DNA from: Anaeramoeba flamelloides | Lineage: Eukaryota; Metamonada; Anaeramoebidae | Assembly (NCBI GenBank): GCA_027625915.1 | Contig: JANTQA010000047.1 | Location: 14,384,001-14,448,000, forward strand | Length of the DNA stretch: 64,000 nt | Direction of reading: 5' to 3' | Part shown: piece after piece, positions 29,151-40,562 of the stretch | Position numbering within the stretch: the first letter of the stretch is position 1 | Layout: the number at the start of each line of letters is the position of its first letter | Notes under the pieces: model-generated | What the model saw: the letters and a program-made list of their open reading frames with translations, nothing else | What the model was told of the DNA's origin: nothing | The model's database searches: none | Position numbers and translations under genes: made by a program

Positions 29151-30159
29151 AATAAAAAATTTGATTGTTTTCCAATTCTTTTATTTTCTGGAAAAGATAA
29201 AAGCAGTTTTCTTGAGGTTAACTGTTGTTATTTTGTAAAGAATATTGTTTTCCCATATAAATAGAAAACTCATGAAAAATTAACACCTTTTTTTTTTATT
29301 TCAGAAATTAAAAGAAAATTCAAGAAATGTTTTTTTTACTTTCTAAAAGCATATAAAAAAAAAACATCAGAATTCCAAATTTTATAATTCAACAAATTGT
29401 TATAAATGTACTTATAAATTTTAAATATTAGTTCAAAAAATCAGTTTATTCTTGGCATAGATCATAAACATGATGGAAACTATTTTCTGAATAATATTAG
29501 GAATTTTATTATTTGTAAAATAAAGGGTATAGTATTTTTTTTTAATTTAAATATCCAGATTTTCATATTATTTCCATAATCTGAACAATTCAATAGAAAA
29601 AGCCTCAAAATTACAATGAAATCTAATTTATTTATTTGTTTGACTTATTGCCTAATATTCAATTTTTTTTTATTTTTATTCATAAAATAAGAATATTTAT
29701 TTCTCTAAGTTTAAAGTTAATGAGTTTTATCATCCAAGCTGAAACAATCCATTTAAAAATATTTTGTTATTCATGTTTTTTTTTATTTAAAGCTATTGAG
29801 TATCCTCTGATTTTACAATAATCTTTTCTACCCATGTAAAGCAAATATATATATATATATATTAATTTAATAATTAAGTAAAATAATATTTAAAAAATTA
29901 TTGTTTTTTACCTCTTATCCAAGGAAATTTCGAATTTATATTTCAATTATATTAATGTCATTAGACTAAACAATAGAAAACTATCAAAATTAAAAAGAAG
30001 TGGAGATTTCAAAATACTAGATTTTTTTTCAATACTTTTCAAGGTTATTTTTAATATCATATCAGATCAAATATTTAAAAAAAACTTGTACATTTTCGAA
30101 AAAAATCATAAATTTTAAATTTTCAGAAAATCTATTAAGGAACGAGTAACTCTTATAGA

Positions 30160-31745
30160 TATTTTTTTCATAAAGGTAATAGAGTATCTATTTACACAAG
30201 AATACCACTAAACTCGTTATTCAATTTCTTTTATCAACTTTAGGGAAAATATTTATTATTTTTAATAGTGTTGATTTTTCCAATTAAATTTTTAGTCAAA
30301 AGAACTCATCCTTTTTTCGATTTTTAACTCAAATTTAGAAAAAGAAAAATTTGCAAAATAAATTTATTATAATAAAATTTCACTTTTAGTAATTTCTGAG
30401 AGCCTATATGAACAAATAACCTTGAACCTATTCTTATTTCAAAATACAATAAAAATAAATCAAATATTGAATCCTTGAAGATTTAAAAGAAATTGGTCTA
30501 TTATTTTATACATATATATTTATTACATTTCTTGAAATTTAAACAGTCATTTAATATTCTTTATTAAATACTTATGATATATAAACAAGGAACTTTTATT
30601 CTAAAAATCAGTTATTTATTAATATCGTTTTTTTTTTTTATTAGAATTATTTATTTGAATTCATTTTATTTGTTTGAAAATCTTTAAAAAAATGAGAAAT
30701 AATTGTAAAATCTATTTGATAAATATATTTATCTTTGGATTATGACAAACCCATCGAAAGAATCAAGATCGGGATTTTTAATTATTATTTAAAAAAAAAA
30801 CATCTTAAAAAAGTATTTATTTAGAAGATAAGTTGAATTTTCCAGGTTTTAAAAAAGTATTTTGGACGAATATTTAATTTTGAATGTCTTTTGTTTTTTT
30901 TTTCTCTTATATTTTAATTTAATAAAAAGAAAAAATGGATTTGAACTGTTCATTGAATCAACAAATATTTTATTTCTTCAAGTATAAAAAAAAATTATTG
31001 TAATTTTTTTTAAATTAAGTAATTACTTTATTCTGTGTTATTCAGAACTTAATGGTTTAATTTTTATAGTGAATTTTAGTACAATTCCTTTAGAAACAAT
31101 ATGATCTCTTTATTCTTTCAAAGAAAAACATTTTTTTGTACATAATTTAGAAATATGTTGGATTTTGAACTTTTCAAAAAAGAGAAAAAAAGATCAAGAC
31201 TTTTAAAAACAATAATTCATTTCTGAAAATAGCTTTGAAAGTAAGTTTTATTTTGTAGTAATCAGGTTTCAACTTCATATTTCAATTTCAAGATGTAGTA
31301 AATTTTTTTTTCAATTTGCTATTAAATTTTACTTGAAGATTTTTTTTTAAGTTTGCGAGTCCCTTAAATTTTTTTTTTTGAATTCAACAAAAATAATTCC
31401 ATATTTTGGTAACGAAAGCAATGTTATATAATCAAAAAATACAGATCCTTTTAAATTTAATCTTATATAAAAACAAAATTTAAAATAAAAACTTTAAAAA
31501 AACTAAATAATAATTTACAAATCCTCAATTTATTTTTGTTTATGTATCATTCTTAATGTATGGGAACAAAAATATATTTACAAAAATTAGAAAAATTAAA
31601 AATTTTAATACAGAGTATGAGTAAAAAATTTAATAATTTATTGATCAATAAGAGTTTTAATAGAGTTTTTAAAGCCATTTGAACCCAAGAGAACTTTTGT
31701 TTTTTCTCATCAATAAAGAAATGTTTTCAATTTTATTAAATTTAC
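30160..31745 (+). repeat. dispersed duplicated block E, copy 1
   Basis: Degenerate but collinear with 44122-45485 over about 1.3 kb. Shared segments include AGAAAAAGAAAAATTTGCAA, ATGAACAAATAACC, TTCTTTATTAAATACT, AAACAAGGAACT and TTCATTTCTGAAAATAGC. There is no ORF, so this is either an old segmental duplication or a non-coding repeat family. Confidence 0.8.
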
Positions 31746-31759
31746 AGTAACTATTATTT

Positions 31760-32306
31760 CCTTAAGGTTTACAATTCCTGAAATTTGAAAAAAATATTAT
31801 CGTTGCATGTGTAAGGCAATGTTATTTTGGTACTTAAATGATCGATCGTGAACAAAGTTTGAATTTTAGTGTATTATAAAAATAAAAAATCTAGCAATTT
31901 ATTTTTTTTTTTAGGAAACACGAATTTACCAGTATAAGACTAATAGGCTGGTAGATATTAAATAAAAAAGTGTACTTTAAGTGTTTTTTATTGTAATTGT
32001 AATCAACCTGTATTTTATTTGGAGCTTATAAAAAAAAAAAATTTCGATATTAATTAAAAGAGAAATAAACATTTCAATTAACAACCCAAAAAGCACACTA
32101 TTTTATTAATTATCTAACAAACCATTAGTCTTATACTCCTAAATTCGTATTTCTGAAAAAAAAAACTAAAGATTCCATTTTTTTAACAAACATTAAAAAT
32201 TTCTACAAAGTCGAAGATTTATCATTTAATAACCAAAATAATTTGTTACCACACCTTACACAAGATAATTTTTTTTCATTCTTCAGGGATTATAAACCTT
32301 AAATCC
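31760..32306. repeat. large foldback, ~225-bp imperfect arms
   Basis: Left arm about 31760-31985 and right arm about 32085-32306 are imperfect reverse complements. Matching landmarks are CTTAAGGTTTACAATTCCTG against CAGGGATTATAAACCTTAA, GTGTAAGGCAATG against ACACCTTACAC, and AGTATAAGACTAAT against ATTAGTCTTATACT. The roughly 100 nt centre is A/T-rich. No coding and no clear terminal motif. Confidence 0.8.
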
Positions 32307-32795
32307 ACAAAAGGTGTTTTACACAAGACTAAAATAAAAGTATTTAAAAGACTTGAAATATTTTAGCTGTGACATGTACTACACTATCTTCCTTTATTTT
32401 AATATAAATATAAGATCAAGAAGAAAAAAAATTAGAAAAGGGATAAATATATAAGATATTGAAGATAAGAAAATGTTCATCAAAGTCTTTTCTTCAATGT
32501 AATACTCTTATTAGAGTGTTACATTTTCTAATTAGGAGCCAACACACATCGGTTAAAAATGAACGAAATTTGAAATTCAAGTCAAGATTACAATTTTATC
32601 TTTGAGGAAATTGTATAAGCAAACTTCAAATCGTTATAATTTAAACACACTTTTAAAAAGGGACTTGCATAAAATCAAAGTATGTCCAACCATTGATTTG
32701 TTGAAAAATAAAAACAAATTCTTTTGATCATAAAATTTTTATTTTTATTTTTTTTTTCCATCTAACTTTATTTGATTAAAAAAAAACTTTTTTGA

Positions 32796-35700
32796 ATGAG
32801 AACTTTGATTATAATACTTTCCTTGCTCCTCTCTAGTTTTATTAACTGTAATGATAAAACTTGTAAATGGTCTCAAGACGGTACACAATATGATTTTAAT
32901 TTTTTGACAAAAAACACAGGGAATTATGTGTTTTCAGATACCGATGAAGGAATTGATTTTATTTGGAATATTTGTGCTCCTTGGAATAATGACGGAAGTT
33001 GCGATTGTTGTAAAAATGCATCAATGACAGCCTGGACGAAATATGAAGATGGTACTTGTAATTATTGGGGAGACTATAATAATGGTAATACATATAGCTA
33101 TCTTGATAACACAAATCCTGGTATTGGTGTCAAGATCAGTAATCAAATTCTTTCAAAATCTGGTCATACCCTAAGAAGCGCTTCTTTTCATCTCTTTTGT
33201 AATCCAAATGAAGTAAGAATTTTTTTAAATCTTATTAAGATCATTTTTTTTTTTCGCTTTTTATCAAATTCAAAAATATCAAAAGCTGATCTGATCAGTT
33301 TTTTTTTTTTCAAAATTTTAAAAATTGGAAAGATTAACCCTGATAAATTTTTTGATTTTAAGATATTTTTTGAATTGAAGATTTAAAATTATTGAATTTT
33401 TATTCATTTTTTTCTTAAAGTATTTTATAAAGTGTAAATTTTTTTTTTTAATTGATAATTTTCAGACTTGTGGAAAAAATAGAGTTTTTAATGAATTAAG
33501 TACTATATTTGAAGCAAGTATTTTTGTCTGACTTTATTATACTAAATAAAAGGAAATAAATAAACTTTTAGAGATCGAGTTGGGGTTGAAAATTGACTTT
33601 TAAAATTTTAATTTCTCAATTTTTGAAAACTATATTTTTTCCACAAGTCTGAGAATTATCAATTAAAAAAAAAAATTTACACTTTACTGATAAATTCAAA
33701 TCAATATCTGAAAATTTTTAATTCGTTTTCCATTTTTGATATTTTTACACATGTTTTGATTTGAAGAAAGTATTCTATGGATTTAACTGCCCTGATAACT
33801 TTGTAGAATTGGTTTGATTTCAAAAGATTTCTTTCTGTTGAGTTGTTTTCAAAGTTAAACTTATAGATTACAAAAATGGAAATTGATCTCAAAATTTTAT
33901 TCAATTTATTTGAATTTATCATTATAGAATACTTTACAAAAAAAATGAATAAAAATTTAAATAGACAGTATTTTTCAGTTTGATTAAACTTTTTCTCCTA
34001 TCAAAACCCGATTTTTACCTTTCAAATTTTTGAAAACCAACAGTCTCTGCTACTCTAGCCTTCAGCCTCAAACCATTACATTTAAGCAATGAATTAGATA
34101 ATTATTCCTGAAGTATTAAATGGAAGAGTTACAGGGGGGTAATCTACATCGATCTTAAATTTCACTAATTTTTTAAAATTTTATTGATCAAAAAAGTTTT
34201 TCATTGAAAATCGAAACTTTCAAGTCTTTTTAATTAATCCATTGTGAATTCTTGAAATGGCTTTGATTAGTTGTTAAATTGGGTTTCAATCTTTTCTGTG
34301 ACAAAATTTTGATGGTCATCAATATTTTTTTATTATAAGTATTTAAAAAAAGTATTCTAAATTTCCACTAATTATTGCTATTCAACGAACTTGATTTTAT
34401 ATAATAGATTCTCAAAACTTGATTTCTAAATTTCATAAAAAAATAAAAATAAAAATAAAAAGTGGCGGGATATAATTGGTTTAATTGTAACACTTAATCT
34501 TGAGGAAGTGAGAAAAAAAATAAAAATAAGAGATGTATATTCTATTAAATCCCACATTTGAGTTAAAAACCCACTTACAACAAGTTATCGAAGGTTCTTT
34601 CTGACTTGAGTGTAAAATTTGTTTTCAAAGATAGAGATTTTCAAACATAAATTTGGACAAGTACATCGATTTCAACGCTAAAATATTTTTTTTTTCAATA
34701 TCGCATTTTGATTAACGGGATTTTTAAAAATCTAATTCTATAAGAATAAAAAAGATTATTTACAAAAAAATTTTTTTCATATAAGAGTTTTTTATGAAAA
34801 AAATTTTGTGATAAAGATTAAAAAAAATTCAATTAATTGTTGTAGTAAATTTTATGTGGTTTAGCAGATAATTTTCGATATTTAGAGTCATTTCGGATTC
34901 AGAAAATTTATTTTTTGAAAAGCAGAAAAAATTCTTGAATAGAGGCTCATTTATGATTTTATTTTTTCAATTTGAGATTTTTTAACCACATTTTCCACTT
35001 TTTAAAAATCTTATCTATATCTAAATTTGATATTGAAAAAATTTCACGGTAGCTTTGAAAAAACAGTGTCTAGCTATCTAAATAGAATTTTTTTGAAAAA
35101 AATACCACCATAACGATTTCAAATAGTCAATAAAATAATACATCAAAAACTAATAAATTGATCTATTTTACATTCTAATAGAAACTTTTTATCACATACC
35201 CTTGAAACGGCTTTACTAATTCTATACGATCCAAGAATCAAAAAAAAAAAAAAAAAATTCTTGTTTCCTATTTTTTAAAGTTTGGAAACAAAGAACAAAA
35301 AAAAAAAGAAAAAGTATAATTATATTTACAAATAGAAATAATTCATCTTCTAATTTAAATTTGTTTTAAAAAATCTAAATCCTAAATAATTTTTTGATGA
35401 AAAATCATCCAAATTGCAATATTTTATTTTCTATTACAATTCTCTTTTAAAAATTAAAACAATTCCAAAAAAAAAAAATAGGTACATAATGTTGTTTCTG
35501 CATACCAACACCAATCAATGCCCTCCCATGTCCAATTAAATATTGAAACATATAAAGGTTTTTCAAAACTATTCCCTTATTATATAAATAAAATTTTTTT
35601 ATCCACATTTGCTTAATTTTACATTTATTGTTCTTTTATTGTATTATTCTATATGAATATCTCTCTATTTATCTATATGTGTTTCAAAAAATTAAAATTC

Positions 35701-38110
35701 TAAAAGCCTGTCAATCATATGTAACTCCAACACCAACACCAACAGCTGACCCCACAGTATGTATGACAATTCAAGATAATATGCTATATGATCTCCGACC
35801 AGTTCGAGGATCTTATAAATATACTGATAAAAATAACGGAAATAAATATTGGTTATCATTTTGTAAAAATATTGATGATATCTCTGGATGTAATTGTTGT
35901 AAAGCTCATGTAACAACAGGATATCTTCTTCAAAACGAAAAATGCACAGAATTAGGTGACTTGGCGACGTCAACTTGGAGACCAATTGACCCAAATGATG
36001 CAGAAATCGGAGTAACTTTAGAATATGATAAGATTAACTCTGCAAACAAAAAAAAACGCTCAATGAAATGGGATTTTGTTTGTGATGTTGGAACTAAAGG
36101 CGAAATCATAGAGATCAATGAATTGCCCTTACTCCCACCTAGAACAGAAATAACTTTTACAACAAAATATGGTTTGTATTACTTTTGCTTTTAAAATCTA
36201 AAATATTGTATCGTATTTTTTTTTTTGTAAGTTCACCATATTTTTTAAGAGAGATCAATTTGTTTCATTTGATGTTGGAAATAAATTTCAAAAGTCAAAA
36301 AAAATCCCGAATCTCAAATTACAGAGTCTAAGTTCAAAGCAGGGTTTTCAAATTATTTAATATATTTTTATTGCTATTTTTGTTTTGAAAAACACCTTAG
36401 TTTCGATATTTATTGAAATAAAAAAAATAATTAAAACAAACAAAAAAATCAAAAGTTCATATGGTTTTATTAACCAATGACTGAGTAATAATTACTTTGT
36501 GCTTTAAATTAAATTATTTGTAGTATAAGATAATGTATATCCTTTCCAAGAAAACTGCGTATTTTTAATAAGATAAAGTCAGTTCCACTTTTAAGACACA
36601 CACTTTCAACGAAATTTGGGGCACAAAAAAATTTCAAATTTAGACACAACTTTGGAATTTTTCTTTTTTTACAATTTATTTTACTAGAATCTGAATTTTG
36701 TACCTTAATTTGAGATTTTTATTGTGCCTTAAATAACCTTGAAGTTTGTACCTTAAAAGTGAAACTGACTGTAAGTATTTACATTCTGGTATTCAATATC
36801 AACATACCTTTTTAATGGTTGTATTAAATAGTAATATATTGTTTATTATTTTTTTTTTCAGATTTTGGATATTTCATTATCCTTTTGAATTTGGTTTTTG
36901 TACTATTAGTAATTTGTTTTTTTTTTGTTTGGACTTTATATATTTAATTTTTGGATTTGAGAAAAATATTGGAATCATAAAATTAATAATTTCATCAGAA
37001 AATTATAAAAAATGTAGAGATTTTACTTGTTTTCTACAAATTTTTAACACAATATCATTTTTATTTGTTGATTAGAGTTTTAAATTTTGAAATGTTGTAT
37101 CAAATTTTTTTCAAGTTTTTCCCAAAATAACTAATTCTGAAAAAAATGTAAATTGGTATTTTCTTGATGAATTGATAAAGGTTTTAGAAAGAATACAAAA
37201 AAAATATTAAAAAAAAGTCTTTTGATCAATAAAAATTAGGTTTTCAAATAAAAAATAGATATAGTATTGTAACAAATTTGTTAATTATACTTGAGGCAAA
37301 TTTTGTGATAAAATAAACTACACTTTTCAAAAATTAAATTTATTTCTTGGCTATTTTCAAAAAATATAAAAAGGTCATTAGATTAAATAAAAATATTCCG
37401 GATCCATTCTTATATTACAAAATATTTTTAAGTTTTTCAATCTTTTTTTTTTAATTTTCGAATATAAAACAGTATTTATTCTTTTTTCTTTAAGATTTAT
37501 ATAATTTTGAAAACCAAAATTTTTGAATGAATTGGAAATTTCAAACTTTTAATGATCAGAAAATTCAAACTTTTAACGATTACAATAAGAGTTTAAACTT
37601 TGATAATTTAATTTAATTTCCAAAATTGAAACTACATACTGAAAAATACTTTACTTAAAAAAATCAGGTTGATCGTCTAAAACTAAATCTAATAATTAAA
37701 GAATCAATGGGAAAAAATGATAAAATTTTCAATAAATTAGTAATTATAATAACCAATTACCGTAGTGAATTTTATTTTTAAATAATATCTAATTTTTTTT
37801 AAAATTAATTATCAATTGTATTATCTTTTTAAATTCAAATAATATATTTTATTGTTTTGTATTGTTTATTATTATTAATTTTTCTCAATTTATTTGGAAT
37901 TGAAAAGCTTGCCCAATCAACCCATTTGCACCAAGTCCCACTCCAGAAGCAACAGTTTCACCTAAATCAAGCACAAATTCAACTGGTGGTCTTAATGGTG
38001 GATATACATTTTTAGTAGCAGTAGTTTGTGGGGGTGCATTCTTTTTTTTTGGTTGGATTGTTCATAAATATAGATTGGATAAAAAACAACGTGGCTATTC
38101 AAATCTTTAA
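32796..38110 (+). CDS. type I membrane protein with two MRH-like domains (4 exons)
   Basis: CDS join(32796..33212, 35482..35557, 35707..36171, 37908..38110), 386 aa. A signal peptide (1-18, hydrophobic LIIILSLLLSSFI) is followed by two Cys-rich beta-domains (about 23-164 and 180-310), each with a CxCC motif (CDCC, CNCC), a W/G/N segment and a conserved Arg before a closing F.C strand (LRSASFHLFC; KRSMKWDFVC). A TP-repeat linker (TPTPTPTADPT) separates them. The pattern resembles mannose-6-phosphate-receptor-homology and Atg27-type lumenal domains that bind N-glycans. A Ser/Thr/Pro stem, one TM (352-371) and a short basic tail ending YSNL (383-386, a YxxPhi sorting motif as in Atg27) follow. 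This suggests Golgi-endosome-lysosome or autophagosome trafficking. Exon 3's donor is GTTTGT; the other donors are ordinary. The family assignment is by pattern; lectin residues were not aligned. Confidence 0.8.
33213..35481 (+). other. intron 1 of the MRH gene, with an inverted duplication
   Basis: GTAAGA donor and AAATAG acceptor, phase 0. The 2.27 kb intron contains the inverted repeat at 33387-33958 and otherwise A/T-rich DNA with no recognisable ORF. Confidence 0.85.
33387..33958. repeat. interrupted inverted duplication in MRH intron 1
   Basis: About 33430-33487 (AAAGTGTAAATTTTTTTTTT ... ACTTGTGGAAAAAAT) is matched in inverse orientation at about 33628-33685 (ATTTTTTCCACAAGTCTGAG ... 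TTTACACTTT). The adjacent 33390-33425 (TTTTTATTCATTTTTTTCTT) is matched at about 33925-33955 (CAAAAAAAATGAATAAAAAT). The right arm therefore carries about 230 bp absent from the left. The arms are nearly identical, so the inversion is young relative to the other foldbacks. Confidence 0.8.
35558..35706 (+). other. intron 2 of the MRH gene
   Basis: 149 nt, GTTTTT donor and CTAAAAG acceptor. Splicing joins G to CC, giving Ala165 and NIETYKACQSYV. Confidence 0.75.
36172..37907 (+). other. intron 3 of the MRH gene, carrying MITE A
   Basis: GTTTGT donor and TGAAAAG acceptor, joining G to CT (Ala320) to give TKYACPINPF. Contains MITE A copy 3. An ORF at 36746-37075 runs out of the MITE and has no recognisable similarity. 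Confidence 0.75.
36574..36773. mobile_element. palindromic MITE A, copy 3 (in MRH intron 3)
   Basis: Starts TAAAGTCAGTTCCACTTTTA and ends GTGAAACTGACTGTA; 200 bp, flanked by TA on both sides. Same internal GGCACAAA/TTTGTACC sub-motifs as the other copies. Confidence 0.8.
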
Positions 38111-38221
38111 TAATTAATTTGGTTTTAATGTTTTTCTTCACTTTTTGAAATAATTTTTTATTTCTTAAAAAGGTATAAATCTTCAGAAATTCATGTCTTA
38201 CTTTTTTTTATTTCATTTTGA

Positions 38222-38445
38222 TTTTCATTTTGATTTAGTTGTAATATATCAGGGTTTTATTATGTTTATAATAATTTACAAAGCGAATTGTTAATTAAGA
38301 TTTAATTATTAGTTGTTCTTGAGACTAAAGAAAATTTTTTTTTTTTCAATTTATTATTGGTGTTAAGTCACAATTTTTGAAATGGTGTATATTTTTTTTT
38401 TTTTCAATTTATCATTTTAGGTGGGTCACAATTTTTGAAATATAT
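38222..38445. mobile_element. MITE B, truncated copy with duplicated right end
   Basis: TTTAATTATTAGTTGTTCTTGA (first 20 bases shared) and its surroundings match the interior of the 61927-62125 copy. The right terminus GTCACAATTTTTGAAAT occurs twice, 60 bp apart. The left terminus (CTCATTTCAAAAATTGTGAC) is not visible, so this copy is incomplete. Confidence 0.55.
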
Positions 38446-39275
38446 TTTGGTTGAAGAAACTTCAGTTGGCCGCTTGTTACTTTCTTTGTGTACTATTATT
38501 TCCATCATAATGTTCAAATCCCACCAAAAGGTGTAAAAATCAAAATTAACATCAACAAGTAAAAAAAGTGACAAAAACCTGTAACATAATTGTAGTTATT
38601 TGTTAATTCATCTAAACAATTGTTTGGATTAAAATAATAGGTGAAAATTGTTTTAATTTTAACTTGTCTTCTGAATTTAAAAAAATTTTTTTTTTGGACT
38701 TCAGACTTCAAATTTCACGGAGAATTTAAAAATCTTCTAGATTTTTAGTTTTTTCGTTTGGAAAAGGCAAGTAATGAGAGAAAATGTTATTATTTGGGTT
38801 TATTGACTGTGTTGTTTAGAATCTATCCCCATTATTCGATTTTTACAGATAAAAAAGTAAGAGAAATTCAATCAAAAATTATTTTATTGACTTTTTGAAG
38901 GTCTTTTAGAATCAAATAAACCCAACCATATGTTAAATAATGATCTTAAAATATAAAAAGTGATCTTGTAAAAAAAAGTGTTATTTTTACTCTTTTTGTG
39001 AAAGTATTTGTATTGGTTCCATTCACTAGAGCTAATCAATTTTGTGTTCAATAGTTTGCTTTCAATTAAATTCAAATAATTTAGTTAAAATTAAACAATT
39101 TTTGAAAACTCTTTTAAAACGATACTATCAAGAATTTGATTTGGTTTCTCTTGGGTGGGGTTTACAAATAAAAAAGTTAACTTTTGCAAAAAATATTACT
39201 TTTTTAGTGTTAATTATTACACAGTGTGAAGTGCTCTGTGCATTTTCATTATACTTTTCTTTTTCTTTTTCTTTT

Positions 39276-39790
39276 TATTCTTCTTCTTTTTTGTGTTCTT
39301 TTGGTTGTTAATTATTCTTGTATTTCTGCTCGGTTTAACTGGTTGTTTCTTGATTTTTCTTGTATTTCTTACTCTGTGTTTTCTATTATAAATTTCTTTT
39401 TTTACTTGTTATTTTTCATTTTCGTTTTCATATCCAGATCTGAAAAGTTTTTCTTTTTCTCTTTATTTTTCTCGTTCTCTTTCTTTTTTGTGTTCTTTTG
39501 GTTGTTAATTATTCTTGTATTTCTGCTCGGTTTAACTGGTTGTTTCTTGATTTTTCTTGTATTTCTTACTCTGTGTTTTCTATTATAAATTTCTTTTTTT
39601 ACTTGTTATTTTTCATTTTTCTTTTTCCTTTTCAGATCATTTTCATTTTCTTTTTCTTTTTCTTTTCTTTATTTTCTTCTTCTTTTTTGTCTTCTTTTAG
39701 TTGTTAATTATTCTTGTAGTTGAGCGAGGTTTAACTGTTAGTTTCTTGATTTTTCTTGTATTTCTTACTCTGTGTTTTCGATTTATATTG
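39276..39790 (+). repeat. three-copy tandem repeat, period ~197 bp
   Basis: Units can be aligned at GTTGTTAATTATTCTTG, starting at 39304, 39501 and 39700 (periods 197 and 199). Copies 1 and 2 are identical for over 100 bases (TTTCTGCTCGGTTTAACTGG, then ACTCTGTGTTTTCTATTATA). Copy 3 is diverged (GTAGTTGAGCGAGGTTTAAC). Between units lie T/C-rich tracts. The unit resembles no known gene. Confidence 0.9.
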
Positions 39791-40562
39791 GTATTTGATC
39801 CGATTGAAGATTCTGTTTTTGGTTAATAGGAGTATTTTCGCTTTCTCAAATTTTTCAAGAATTGTTAAAGTTTATTTTGATTCTTCGGGTGGCAGTGGTT
39901 CACACGCTTTTTTTTTTTTTTTTTTTTTGGTTTTGGTTCTTTTTTTTTTTAAAATCGATTTTTGGTATTGAATTGAGGTTTCTGTTTCGTTTGATTTTTT
40001 TGCAATGTTATAGGACTATGAGAAGAAAAAAAAAAAAATAATGAAAATTATAAGAAAATAATTGCTATTTAGCTGACAAACAATTCTTAAAGGATTTAAA
40101 ATGGAATAAAAATCACCAAAGAATAGATTTTCTGGTTATTTTTTTCAAAAATCTAATGAATATTAGATAAGAAACAAGTATATTTTAAAAGAGACTTCAG
40201 TTTTGTCTCTCATTTGTAAAGATTGAAGACTCAAAGAAAACAAAGATGAGAAGAACTTAATTCTCACGGTCTTCTTGCTGTTGTGAAAGAACTAAAATTG
40301 TAAAAACAAGTTTAAAATTAATGAAGTAGAAGAGTTTTATTTGGTTTTGTTGGGATAAAGATGAAACTCACAAGCAAGAAATATTTGTAAAATCATTTTT
40401 TAACTTTTTACCTTTTTGACCTTCTTCTTTACAATAAATTGTTTCCGAAATCAAACTGCTTGTAAACAAAATTAATCATAAAATTTACCAACAAAAGAAT
40501 CATTTTTTTTAATTTATAGAGCCTACAGACAAAAATAGAATAAATTTTTAATTGTGCTTCCG

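Larger units (their letters stand above)
28143..32795. other. intergenic region with three repeat types
   Basis: No gene recognised. It contains foldback repeat C copy 2 (28875-29150, with a degenerate fragment to about 29350), a (TA)n run near 29847-29863, duplicated block E copy 1 (30160-31745), and a large foldback (31760-32306). A short hairpin TGTAATACTC...GTGTTACA lies at 32499-32524. Confidence 0.6.
38111..40562. other. intergenic region with MITE B remnants and a 197-bp tandem repeat
   Basis: The 3' flank of the MRH gene holds a partial MITE B with a repeated right terminus (38361-38387 and 38425-38442), then A/T-rich DNA, then the tandem repeat at 39276-39790 and a 23-nt T run near 39908. 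Phe/Ser-rich ORFs across 39042-39971 are products of the T/C-rich repeat, not genes. Confidence 0.6.

Noticed and set aside
39276-39790. CRISPR-like array
   Set aside because: Repeat units of ~110-197 bp with low-complexity spacers in a eukaryotic genome; not a CRISPR layout.
39042-39971. Series of Phe/Ser-rich plus-strand ORFs
   Set aside because: Arise from the T/C-rich 197-bp tandem repeat.
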